Source: CAZTAO01 sp964611645 (GTDB lineage: Bacteria > Armatimonadota > UBA5829). From it: a stretch of 38,583 nucleotides of DNA. Position 1 is the first letter of the stretch. Every line of letters begins with the position of its first letter. The notes under the pieces were generated by a model. It worked only from the letters and a program-made list of their open reading frames with translations. It had not been told where the DNA came from and did no database searches. Location of the stretch: NCBI GenBank assembly GCA_964611645.1, contig CAZTAO010000044.1:1-38583 (forward strand), read 5' to 3'. Positions 17,055-25,036 of the stretch are shown in pieces. The position numbers were made by a program, and so were the translations under genes.

Positions 17055-17913
17055 TATCTATCACCTCAAATCTCAGTGTCGTTTTCCCAAGCGTCAGTTC
17101 GTCACCCGAAATCAGCGTCCGCACGTCTCCACCAGCCATCTTCACACCATTCACCAGACTCCCGTTGGTGCTGCCCAGGTCTACGAACCTGTAGATTCCA
17201 CCATCCTCGGTGATCTCGGCATGGCTGCCCGAACTGAACGGGTCCGGCAGAGCTATATCATTTATATCTACCCGCCGACCTATCTTGTTCAAGCCTGCCT
17301 TCAGTTCAAAGACCATCGAGCCATCAGTGGAGGCCAGCCTCGCCGGCACCATGGCCACCGCTGGCTCCCCTGCTGCTTCGGGCTGACCATCGACTTCATC
17401 AACTATAACCGCATCAGCTTCCTCAACATCAGACTCATAACGCAGGACAACCGTGCCAAACACTACTTCATCTCCCGACCTCAACGCACGCTCTTCGTTT
17501 GCGCCCAGTCGAGTCCCGCTGGCTTTTGTCCCGTTGGTGCTGCCGATGTCCTTGACCTTGACTCCGCCCTCGACCACAATCACCACGGCGTGCGCTCGTG
17601 ACACGCTTGAGTCACTCAGGAGCACATCGCTGTCTTCCCTGCCGACAGTGTTCTCACCCGAGTGGAGGGAAAACTCTCGCAGCCCGTCGAGGGAAACCAA
17701 CCGTCGGCCTGTGTCCTCGATTTCAACCTCTTCTTCAACTGCCGGCGTCTGCGCGAGCATGAACCCGCAATCGCGGCAATAGATGTCCAGGGTAGAGTTA
17801 TCCGCGCCGCACACCGGGCACTTCACCGGCTGAGCCATCAGCGTCGCGTTGGCGTCAGGCTGTTGGGCGGAGATGAATTGTGTCGCCATCGGATCGTCTG
17901 TCTGCAATGTCAT
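17047..17913 (-). CDS. Zinc-ribbon protein with two FHA domains
   Basis: The 288-residue protein begins with a Thr-containing disordered stretch (DPMATQF, DANATLM), then a C-x2-C-x10-C-x2-C zinc ribbon (Cys32, 35, 46, 49), FHA1 (about 70-158: Gly91-Arg92, Ser105-Arg-Ala-His108, GSTNGT 124-129) and FHA2 (about 190-284: Gly212-Arg213, Ser228 to His231, GSTNGS 247-252). Both FHA cores look binding-competent, so it could bridge two phosphorylated partners. The ATG at 17913 overlaps the VWA stop as ATGA. No membrane segment is seen. Its role as an adaptor is inferred from its architecture and operon. Confidence 0.93.
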   Translation of the reverse strand: MTLQTDDPMATQFISAQQPDANATLMAQPVKCPVCGADNSTLDIYCRDCGFMLAQTPAVEEEVEIEDTGRRLVSLDGLREFSLHSGENTVGREDSDVLLSDSSVSRAHAVVIVVEGGVKVKDIGSTNGTKASGTRLGANEERALRSGDEVVFGTVVLRYESDVEEADAVIVDEVDGQPEAAGEPAVAMVPARLASTDGSMVFELKAGLNKIGRRVDINDIALPDPFSSGSHAEITEDGGIYRFVDLGSTNGSLVNGVKMAGGDVRTLISGDELTLGKTTLRFEVIDND

Positions 17914-19229
17914 TTGCTCTTCCCCGAATCCAGTTCCAGAATCGTTCCCATCAATGTCTTTTCCGCCGCGCCACCGCTACGCATGTCGGCAATCGCGGAT
18001 CCTATCTCATCGGCCTGCAGCGTCCTGCCCTGGTTCACAAGCAGCGCGCGGGTCTTCTCAAGCTCCCCGATTGCTGCGACCGTCGACACCTGCTGAGTGC
18101 GCATCCCCATCACGGTACGCTCAAGCTCTCTGGAAGCCTGCTGAACCTCGATTGCCGAGCGCACGACAGGGTTGATCCCGGAAGCCAGCTTGGCGCCATC
18201 CGCTGTAAACTCCAGCACAACATCGGCCTCTGCAGTCTCGCTCCGGCCCGTCACGGTATCGTCATAGATAAGCTCCAGCCTGGCTACGCGATACTTCCCA
18301 CCGGCGCGAGGCCCCATCTCAAGCTCGATCAAAGCGGTCTGGGTCTCTCCGCGTTCGAGGTCGGAAAGGACCACCTCAGCCGACCGTGGCGCAAACGTCG
18401 GCAGCTTGCCGTACACCTGCCGCAGTTGGACCCATTTGGACAGCTCGACCCGCAGGCGCAGGTTCCGAGCAACCACAGTCATCAGCGCCTGAAGCTCCTT
18501 GCGGAAGACTTCGGGAATCAGGTCCGGGCGGGCGATGTAGTAGTAGTTACCCCCGCTGCGCTTGGCTATCGCGGCAAGCAATTCTTCGTTGTACTCGCTC
18601 CCGAAGCCCAGCGCGGTGAATGTGATACCCCGGCTCTTTTGCTCCACTATCTGGCCAACAATCGAGGCAAAGTCCTTGGTGCCGGCGGTGGGTTCGCCAT
18701 CGGTCAGCAGCAGGACTCGGTTCACATAGCCTTTGGAGCCAACCGAGGCCACCTGCCCCGCGCCCATCGCGATAGCATCGTAGATGTTCGTGGTGTTGCC
18801 GACTTCGAGCTTGTTGATGTGGTCTTTGACCAGGGCCTTATTGACCACTTTGCGCGCCGGCATCACCAACTGCGCCGTTTCCTCAAATGCGACTATAGAA
18901 AGCACGTCGTTGGGCTCGAGGAGGTCCACCACGTACGCGCAGGCCTTCTTCATGAACTCCAGCGGCGCGCCTTCCATCGACCCACTGCGGTCGAGCACCA
19001 GGCAAAGGTTGAGAGGCATCCGGGCAGTCATCACGCCACCCATCCCCACTACACTGGCCAGAACGTGAGTTCGGCTGCTCTGCGGCGCAAACGCGTAGGC
19101 GTTCTCTGTCGCGCAGGAAAGCTCCACCGACTTGCCGAATGCCGCCATGGACGTCTGATCGCCCCCGGGCATTCGCGTGGCATTCGGGTCGGAACTCACC
19201 ATTTTTGTCTGATTAGGGTCGATTGACAT
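17910..19229 (-). CDS. von Willebrand factor A domain protein with N-terminal Thr repeats
   Basis: The 439-residue protein has a VWA domain (about 72-250) with an intact metal-ion-dependent adhesion site: Asp80-x-Ser82-x-Ser84, a Thr in NTTNIYDA near 146-153 and Asp177 in LLTDGEP. This is the YfbK/calcium-activated-channel-like class; a beta-rich C-terminal domain follows. It has no signal peptide or membrane segment. Its N-terminus carries three similar motifs, NQTKM (Thr8), NATRM (Thr18) and DQTSM (Thr26), which look like phosphothreonine sites. ATG 19229 is favoured over GTG 19238 because AGGTGG precedes it at good distance. It overlaps the zinc-ribbon FHA gene by 4 bases. Confidence 0.92.
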   Translation of the reverse strand: MSIDPNQTKMVSSDPNATRMPGGDQTSMAAFGKSVELSCATENAYAFAPQSSRTHVLASVVGMGGVMTARMPLNLCLVLDRSGSMEGAPLEFMKKACAYVVDLLEPNDVLSIVAFEETAQLVMPARKVVNKALVKDHINKLEVGNTTNIYDAIAMGAGQVASVGSKGYVNRVLLLTDGEPTAGTKDFASIVGQIVEQKSRGITFTALGFGSEYNEELLAAIAKRSGGNYYYIARPDLIPEVFRKELQALMTVVARNLRLRVELSKWVQLRQVYGKLPTFAPRSAEVVLSDLERGETQTALIELEMGPRAGGKYRVARLELIYDDTVTGRSETAEADVVLEFTADGAKLASGINPVVRSAIEVQQASRELERTVMGMRTQQVSTVAAIGELEKTRALLVNQGRTLQADEIGSAIADMRSGGAAEKTLMGTILELDSGKSK

Positions 19230-19278
19230 CTCCACCACCTATCGTGCAATCTCAACAGTAAGACGGCCCCACTAAGCC

Positions 19279-20670
19279 TTATGTTTCAAAGCGGAATACT
19301 GTCTCGCCTATCTTCACGGAATCTCCGCTGTTCAGAGCTATCTGGGTTACCCGGTTACCATTCACAAACGTCCCGTTGCTGCTGCCTGCGTCCCTGATAG
19401 CCCAGGAACCGCCCACACGCTCGACAACGGCGTGGTTCCGCGAAACCGTGTTGTCGTTCCCGAGCGAAACTGCTGTGCTCGGGTCTCTGCCGACGGTCGC
19501 CTGGTCGGTCTGGATCGGGAACACAGTGCCGGCATAAAGCCCCGACACCCCCACAAGCCGTGCGCCGGCTGTCTGAGCGCTCGGCGACATCACCGTTGGG
19601 CCTTGAACCATCACGGCAGGGCCCTGCGCCTGCGATACCGGCGGAATAGCTTGCCCCACGCTGCACGCGCAGTTGCCGAAGGCATCTTTCGCCTGCCCGC
19701 AGTAAGCGCAGGCATCCGGGCCGACCACGCTCTCTTTGATTATTTCGGGAGGCTTGCTGGTCCTCAACCGGGACTTCGAGCCGAAGACAAAGAGCGTGTT
19801 GCCCAGCTTGATCTGGTCACCGTCACGAAGCTCCGCGCTCAGCACGCGCTGGCCGTTGACCAGCGCGGAGGACTTCTTGTCCAGCGAATCCAGCACGAAC
19901 TTTCCGCCTGCTGAACGGATCATCGCGTGTCTCTCGCTCACGTCCGGGTCTCCGAACACGGGTATGTCCACCAGTTCGCTGCGGCCAATGACGGTCGCCG
20001 GTTTGTATATCTGGTATTCCTTGCCCTCGTTGCGGCCAAGCACTTTCATCAGCCACGCAACCTTGGTCAGTTCGCCAACAAGGCCCAGAAAGAATCCCAG
20101 AGATGCTCCGGTGATGCCAAAGCTGACCATTCGGACCATCCACGGCTGCCAGACCCGCATCGATGCCATTAGCTCGAATGAGACACCGCCCACGCCGCCA
20201 CCAACCAGGCCACCGATCAGACCATTCATCAGTTTGCGCGGTGAGCCTGTTGCGATGCCCTGGCTGAGACCGATGAAGCCGCCTATAAGCGCCCATCCGC
20301 AGCTTCGGCCTATCATCCACAGCACCAGAGAGAGCGGCCCGAGCTTGGGGCTGTCGTGCCGCCCGGCTATCGCCACCATCGCGCCGTAGATCGTGTTGCC
20401 GAAGTACAGACCGACCAGCCCACCGCAGGCTCCAAACAGCGCCCCGGAGACAATCGCCTTCCGCCTGTCCAGATGCGAGATCCCAGAGTAGGCTTCAACT
20501 AGCCCCAGTAACAGCCCCATGGAGCCACCTGCGACGATCCCAATGATGGCAGTGTAGATGAACGGGATGCTCGTATCTATATCGGGCATCAATGGAGTCC
20601 GCTCCATCACAAGCCACGCCACCAGCGCGCCAACCGCGGCCGCTATTGTGTTTAGGATTACTCTTCCCAA
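19279..20670 (-). CDS. Polytopic membrane protein with two FHA domains and a Cys cluster
   Basis: Residues 1-205 form about six Gly-rich membrane segments; the cytoplasmic remainder holds FHA1 (about 220-300), a Cys cluster C-x2-C-x9-C-x-C (Cys321, 324, 334, 336), a linker with repeated QGP(A/T)VM motifs (Thr359), and FHA2 (about 370-463: Gly394-Arg395, Ser410 to His413, GSSNGTFVNG 429-438). FHA1 keeps Gly229-Arg230 and Ser245 to His248, but its SNGT position reads KSSA, so its phosphothreonine binding may be altered. The start is TTG 20670 with GGAGAG upstream. The Cys cluster and FHA2 closely match those of the gene before it. The function of the membrane part is unknown; it could be a transporter-like or purely anchoring region. 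Confidence 0.9.
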   Translation of the reverse strand: MGRVILNTIAAAVGALVAWLVMERTPLMPDIDTSIPFIYTAIIGIVAGGSMGLLLGLVEAYSGISHLDRRKAIVSGALFGACGGLVGLYFGNTIYGAMVAIAGRHDSPKLGPLSLVLWMIGRSCGWALIGGFIGLSQGIATGSPRKLMNGLIGGLVGGGVGGVSFELMASMRVWQPWMVRMVSFGITGASLGFFLGLVGELTKVAWLMKVLGRNEGKEYQIYKPATVIGRSELVDIPVFGDPDVSERHAMIRSAGGKFVLDSLDKKSSALVNGQRVLSAELRDGDQIKLGNTLFVFGSKSRLRTSKPPEIIKESVVGPDACAYCGQAKDAFGNCACSVGQAIPPVSQAQGPAVMVQGPTVMSPSAQTAGARLVGVSGLYAGTVFPIQTDQATVGRDPSTAVSLGNDNTVSRNHAVVERVGGSWAIRDAGSSNGTFVNGNRVTQIALNSGDSVKIGETVFRFET

Positions 20671-20683
20671 ATGATCTCTCCGC

Positions 20684-21943
20684 CTATGCTTCCAGCCTGA
20701 ACCTGGTCTGGCCTATCTGGACTTCATCGCCGGGTTTCAGAATCGTCGGGGTCGCGATCCTGAGCCCGTTCACAAGTGTGCCGTTGCTGCTGCCGAGGTC
20801 GGCAAGTGTCGCCCCGCTCATATCCATCGCCAGCGACGCGTGCTGCCGGGAGACCGCGCTGTCATTGGGCAGAGCAATCGTATTGGAGGTATCCCGGCCT
20901 ATTGTCGAACCTGAGGAAAGCTCAAATACGTAGCCCGCGTAAACTCCGGTCTTGCCCACCAGCCGCAGTTTACCCGGAGTCAGAGGAGCCTGGACAGCCG
21001 CGGGCGCCCCGCCCAGTGTGCAGGCACAGTTGCCGTTGGCGTCTTTCCTCCCCCCACAAAACGGGCAGATGTTCGGGTCCACGGCAGGCTCGGCGGGAAC
21101 CGGGTCCGCAACCACCTGCGCGGCGGCTTCCTCGTTGGGAAGCGTAACGCCCGCTTTCTTGAGGGTATCCGCCACGGTCACACCGCGGTTCTTGAGAACC
21201 ATATAGCCAACCACTACAATTATCACCAGAAGAATCAGCCCAAGCAGATTCTGCATCAAGATAGCAGGAAGCGATTGCTTCGACTCTCCGCCCTCGGGCT
21301 TGCTCTCGCCGTTATCTTCAGAGTCAGAGGAAGCCGCTTCCAGCGTGCCAACGCTTCCCGACACCTTGACCGTGTGGGTGAACGGAACCAACCCACGGCC
21401 CCTGGGAACCTCAAAATCAGGCTCATCAACGCTGTCTATGCCGCTGCCTTCAACAGTAACGCGCACCTGCCCCGCAGATATCTCTCGGAAGATCGCTTTC
21501 CCTCTGTCCTGGGGGGTAAGGACCACAAAGCGGTCTTTGTTCGCAGCGTCCGTGAGCTTAACAAGGGCGCTCTTGACGGGCTTGCCGTTGCTGCCCACCA
21601 CGTTAAGAACGACGCCCCATGCACGTGTGAAGTCCGAAACCTTGTGGATAATCGTTCCGTTCCCTTTGAGTCCGGTTATGACGACGACGTGTAAGTCACC
21701 AGTCTTCATATCCAGAACATCCAGCTTGACGCGTTGAGGCATGGCACTCACGCTGTTGATGTCCAGTTCTGCTGACTTCCCGGAATAGGCCAAAGGAGGC
21801 GTCATGCGGGTGGTACCATCCGAATCAGTCACCTCAAACCAGTACGAGTAATCACCCGGCTGCGGCACAGTGAACCGCACTACCGTTGCAGAGGCGGACA
21901 AACCCATAGTGAGCAGAACCACGACAAAGAACCATCTGAGCAT
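20684..21943 (-). CDS. Single-pass membrane protein: extracytoplasmic beta domains, Cys cluster, FHA
   Basis: The 419-residue protein has a signal peptide (1-19), an extracytoplasmic region with beta-sandwich character, including a carboxypeptidase-regulatory-like stretch (about 115-165, NGKPVKSALVKLTD), an acidic Ser-rich linker, a membrane segment (228-250), a cytoplasmic C-x2-C-x9-C-x-C cluster (Cys293, 296, 306, 308) and a C-terminal FHA domain (Gly349-Arg350, Ser365-Arg-Gln-His368, GSSNGTLVNG 384-393). ATG 21943 has GGAGG 7 bases upstream. It is the first FHA gene of the operon, 19 bases after nnr. It probably recruits phosphorylated cytoplasmic partners to an envelope site. Confidence 0.92.
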   Translation of the reverse strand: MLRWFFVVVLLTMGLSASATVVRFTVPQPGDYSYWFEVTDSDGTTRMTPPLAYSGKSAELDINSVSAMPQRVKLDVLDMKTGDLHVVVITGLKGNGTIIHKVSDFTRAWGVVLNVVGSNGKPVKSALVKLTDAANKDRFVVLTPQDRGKAIFREISAGQVRVTVEGSGIDSVDEPDFEVPRGRGLVPFTHTVKVSGSVGTLEAASSDSEDNGESKPEGGESKQSLPAILMQNLLGLILLVIIVVVGYMVLKNRGVTVADTLKKAGVTLPNEEAAAQVVADPVPAEPAVDPNICPFCGGRKDANGNCACTLGGAPAAVQAPLTPGKLRLVGKTGVYAGYVFELSSGSTIGRDTSNTIALPNDSAVSRQHASLAMDMSGATLADLGSSNGTLVNGLRIATPTILKPGDEVQIGQTRFRLEA

Positions 21944-21962
21944 AGACTACCTCCAAGACAGG

Positions 21963-23531
21963 TCAGTCCGACTGACCCGTAGCTTCACTTTCCCCATTCA
22001 GAACCCTCAGCGCTTCGCTAACGGACTGCGCAACATCCGATGCTGTCATAGACGCGTGCCCGCGCAACCTCGCGGCGAACTCTCCCGCCAAGCCGTGCAT
22101 ATATACCCCTGCGGCGGCTGCATCCAACCCTGCAACACCCTGGGCCAGCAGCCCGCCGATGATTCCGGAAAGCACATCCCCCACTCCACCGCTCGCCATG
22201 CCGTCGCAGCCGGAGGTGTTGATGTAGCTATCGCCGTTCGGCCCGGCCACAATGCTCCCCGCGCCTTTCAGCACCACCACCACCCCATGCTCGGCAGCGA
22301 ACGAAGAAGCGGCCTTGAGGCGGTCGGACTGAATCTGCGCGGCGTCCACGCCCACAAGCCTCGCCATCTCGCCCGGGTGAGGCGTAATAACCGCCGGGAC
22401 TTTCAGCCGTTTCAGAACAGAGAGATCAGTAGAAATGGCGTAGAGGGCGTCGGCATCCAGGAGGACTGGAACCTCAAGCGTGGGCAGGAGTTCGAGTACG
22501 AACTGCACAGTCTCCTCCCGCCTGCCCAGACCCGGCCCGAGCACAACCGCATCCTTGCCTCGCAAGAACTCTTTGACATCATCCAGCGAACCCAAGCCAA
22601 AACAGCGTGAACCGCTCTCGCGGACGGGGAAAGTCATGGCTTCGGTAAGCTTGCACTCCAGAATGTCTTTGAGTGATTCCGGGGCCGCAACCGACACAAG
22701 CCCCGCGCCAATGGCGAGCGCTCCGTTAGCCGACAGCACAGCCGCGCCGGTCATCCCGACCGAACCTGCTATGATCCCCACGTGGCCAAATGTGCCCTTA
22801 TGGGCATCGATGGGTCTATAGGGCAGCCTTGCGGTCGCGGCATCCGCATCCAGCACAAACGCCGCGCAATCGGTGGAGTCCAACTCGTCCACGGGTATGC
22901 TTATGTCTGCCACAACCAGGTCGCCCGCGTATTTCGCGCCAGGGTAGACCATCAGCCCGACCTTCGGCAGGGCGAATGTGACCGTGAGATCTGCGAGGAC
23001 GGCCGTGGAAGACACAATCCCGGTATCCGCCTCGACTCCCGAGGGAATATCGACGGACACCACGAAGTCGGAGTAAGCATTCACAGCTTCGATTACTTCG
23101 GGCATGGGCTGCCTGAGACCTCCGGAGAATCCCGTCCCCAAGAGAGCATCCACGGTCAAGTCAGCCTCTGAGAGAAGCGTCTCAAGCGCGGGGCCAAGCG
23201 GCTGATCAATTATCTGTAGACCCATCGCGCGGGCAATATCGTAGTTCGCGCGGCTGTCTGGGCGGTATTTCGCGGGGTCGGCATAGCCGGCGATTGCGAC
23301 CAGTGCCCCGGCGTTGGCCATGTGCCTGGCCACAACGTAGCCGTCGCCGCCGTTGTTGCCGGGTCCTGCCATGACGATAACGCGCTTGCCGGCGAGCCCC
23401 TCCAGCGCATCTTCGGCGGCCAGAAACACACTCAGACCGGCGTTCTCCATCAGAAGAATGCCGGGAATTCCATATTTGCTCACGGCCACGCTGTCGAGCA
23501 GGCGCATCTGGGCGGCGGTAACGATTCGCAT
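21963..23531 (-). CDS. nnr: Bifunctional NAD(P)H-hydrate epimerase / ADP-dependent NAD(P)H-hydrate dehydratase
   Basis: The protein repairs hydrated NAD(P)H. The N-terminal YjeF/NnrE epimerase domain (1 to about 220) contains MENAG and the GPGNNGGDGYV motif; the C-terminal carbohydrate-kinase-like NnrD dehydratase domain (about 230-510) contains VLGPGLG, ITPHPGEMARL and the GGVGDVLSGIIGG nucleotide motif. The length of 522 is typical of the fused form. ATG 23531 has GGAGAG upstream and lies 1 base after the acpS stop. The acpS-nnr pair is a common neighbourhood in Firmicutes and related phyla. Confidence 0.97.
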   Translation of the reverse strand: MRIVTAAQMRLLDSVAVSKYGIPGILLMENAGLSVFLAAEDALEGLAGKRVIVMAGPGNNGGDGYVVARHMANAGALVAIAGYADPAKYRPDSRANYDIARAMGLQIIDQPLGPALETLLSEADLTVDALLGTGFSGGLRQPMPEVIEAVNAYSDFVVSVDIPSGVEADTGIVSSTAVLADLTVTFALPKVGLMVYPGAKYAGDLVVADISIPVDELDSTDCAAFVLDADAATARLPYRPIDAHKGTFGHVGIIAGSVGMTGAAVLSANGALAIGAGLVSVAAPESLKDILECKLTEAMTFPVRESGSRCFGLGSLDDVKEFLRGKDAVVLGPGLGRREETVQFVLELLPTLEVPVLLDADALYAISTDLSVLKRLKVPAVITPHPGEMARLVGVDAAQIQSDRLKAASSFAAEHGVVVVLKGAGSIVAGPNGDSYINTSGCDGMASGGVGDVLSGIIGGLLAQGVAGLDAAAAGVYMHGLAGEFAARLRGHASMTASDVAQSVSEALRVLNGESEATGQSD

Positions 23532-23532
23532 A

Positions 23533-23901
23533 TTATCTCTCCATCACGGCAAAGGCCGAGGCATATTCCCTGGTGTGGCTGATACTAACGTGCACCCTGG
23601 CCCCACGGGCAAGCTCCGCCGCGTTTCCGTGCAAGATGACTATCGGCTTGCCGAGTTCGTCGTTCACAATCTCAACATCCTGCCAGGACAGCGGCCTGCC
23701 AAAGGCCTTGCCAACTGCTTCTTTGGCAGCAAACCGCCCCGCGAGACGCTCAGCACGACGCGCGCCCATGCCGGCTGCTTCAAGCTCCGCAGGCGTAAAA
23801 ACACGTTCGGCGAATCGCTCGCGTTTGCACGCTTCCTCGACTCTCCGAATCTCCACTAGATCGGCGCCAATGCCAACAATGCTCAATTCGTTGATACCCA
23901 C
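23533..23901 (-). CDS. acpS: Holo-[acyl-carrier-protein] synthase
   Basis: AcpS transfers 4'-phosphopantetheine from CoA to acyl carrier protein. The 122-residue protein shows the IVGIGADLVEI metal-binding start, RFAAKEAVGKAFG with the catalytic Glu/Lys, and the C-terminal VSISHTREYA. GTG 23901 is the first start in frame; a TTG at 23886 would place the start closer to the usual position just before IVGIG. AT-rich TATATTATAG lies directly before the GTG on the minus strand, so the transcript may have a very short leader, although no good -35 box is visible. It heads the long minus-strand operon. Confidence 0.95.
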   Translation of the reverse strand: MGINELSIVGIGADLVEIRRVEEACKRERFAERVFTPAELEAAGMGARRAERLAGRFAAKEAVGKAFGRPLSWQDVEIVNDELGKPIVILHGNAAELARGARVHVSISHTREYASAFAVMER

Positions 23902-23982
23902 TATAATATATACGACACCCGCAGCCGAAATCCTGCGGGGAATGAGTGATTACAGTTCTACGGGAAGATTGCGCCGCTAGTG

Positions 23983-24052
23983 CTGAGTAGGTCCGCAGAC
24001 CGTATCGAAGCACGGCCGAGGGAGCGCCCTTCGATACGCTGCGGCTACTCAG
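23983..24052. repeat. Large imperfect palindrome between acpS and the MBL-fold gene
   Basis: The arms pair in three blocks: CTGAGTAG (23983-23990) with CTACTCAG (24045-24052), CCGCAG (23993-23998) with CTGCGG (24039-24044), and GTATCGAAG (24002-24010) with CTTCGATAC (24029-24037), leaving an 18-base GC-rich loop. It looks like a dispersed extragenic palindrome. The rest of the 254-base divergent spacer holds a small CCCGCAG/CTGCGGG hairpin at 23918-23939 and no gene. Confidence 0.85.
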
Positions 24053-24155
24053 GGACGCGGATGCACACGGACCGGAAGTCTCTCCGAGTAATAGATTGGC
24101 GAAATGCGGCCGGCCGGTAAGCTTTTCCGGGTTGGCGTGCGTTGTGAAGTGTGTA

Positions 24156-25028
24156 ATGCGCAGACTGACTATCATACTTGTTGTTCTCATAGCTATGGCC
24201 GGTGGGGTCTATATCGGCGCTCGATATGCCCACAGGGACCCGTTGGGCTCCGGTCCGAGGCTGAGGGTTACATTCCTCAGGGCCGATCTCGGCGGCGGCG
24301 TGCTTGTTGAGACGGCCGCTCACAGCTACACCCTCATCGACCCCGGTCCGGCAGGCACTGTCGAAGACCTCTGCAGCTACCTGGTGAGCAGAAGTTGCGA
24401 GTCGATTACCGTGGTAATAACCAATGACTCACCGCGACGCGCAGATGCCCTCGAGACTCTGAGACAACGCTTCAGCGTGAAACGAATAGTGAGGGGCGAG
24501 GTTACTGACTCCTCGCCGGAGTTCACCAAGCTGGTGCGCGAGATAGCGGCGACCGGCGTGCCGGATATTGTGATGACTGCCGGCGACGAAGTGCAGTTGC
24601 CGGGCGGAGCCGAGATCACCGCCTGCGGCCCGCCTGCCAAGCTCTATCCGGGCCTGGAGAACAGCTTTGAGGACAATTCCCTGGTGCTGTTCGTGAAGTT
24701 CGGCAAGAAGAAGTTTCTGCTGCCGTCCGACATCGGTTCCGCTGCCCAGAACCGCCTCATCCACTCCGGCCAGCGCATCACGGCAGACGTGATGCAGACT
24801 CCCAAGTTCGGCGGGAGAGGCGCGCTGTCGCTGGAGTTCCTTGCCAGAGTCCGACCGGCGCATATTGTCTTCACAAGCGGCAGGCCGCTGGGTCTGCCGA
24901 GCCGGAGAGTTGTCGAACGCGTCGAACCTGCAAACTCCGGCGCAATCCTCCACCGCACGGACCGCTCCGGCAACATCGACGCCATCACCGACGGCACTCT
25001 GATTATATTCCGAAATGAGGTCAAGTAA
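24156..25028 (+). CDS. Degenerate metallo-beta-lactamase-fold membrane-anchored protein (ComEC-C-terminal-like)
   Basis: The 290-residue protein has an N-terminal membrane anchor or signal (MRRLTIILVVLIAMAGGVYIG at 1-21) and then follows the layout of ComEC-like MBL-fold domains: VTFLRADLGGGVLVET, an LIDPG strand, and later FLLPSDIG, ADVMQTPKFGG and an HIVFTSGRPLG strand. The metal motifs are missing. The HxHxDH region reads TNDSPRRAD, and the usual HHGS reads PKFGG, so hydrolase activity is unlikely. ATG 24156 is chosen because it begins the hydrophobic anchor; the ribosome site is weak, and GTG 24144 or TTG 24096 are alternatives. A DUF3006 gene follows, a pairing often seen with ComEC-like MBL genes. 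Confidence 0.78.
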   Translation: MRRLTIILVVLIAMAGGVYIGARYAHRDPLGSGPRLRVTFLRADLGGGVLVETAAHSYTLIDPGPAGTVEDLCSYLVSRSCESITVVITNDSPRRADALETLRQRFSVKRIVRGEVTDSSPEFTKLVREIAATGVPDIVMTAGDEVQLPGGAEITACGPPAKLYPGLENSFEDNSLVLFVKFGKKKFLLPSDIGSAAQNRLIHSGQRITADVMQTPKFGGRGALSLEFLARVRPAHIVFTSGRPLGLPSRRVVERVEPANSGAILHRTDRSGNIDAITDGTLIIFRNEVK

Positions 25029-25036
25029 TACCAAGT

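Noticed and set aside
17880..19226. A long plus-strand frame opposite the VWA gene.
   Set aside because: The VWA protein has intact family motifs on the minus strand, while the opposite frame is His/Arg-rich with no domain.
13960..21943. The FHA/kinase cluster as part of a type VI secretion or tellurite-resistance locus.
   Set aside because: No Tss, Hcp, VgrG, ClpV or TerD-type gene is present in the window.
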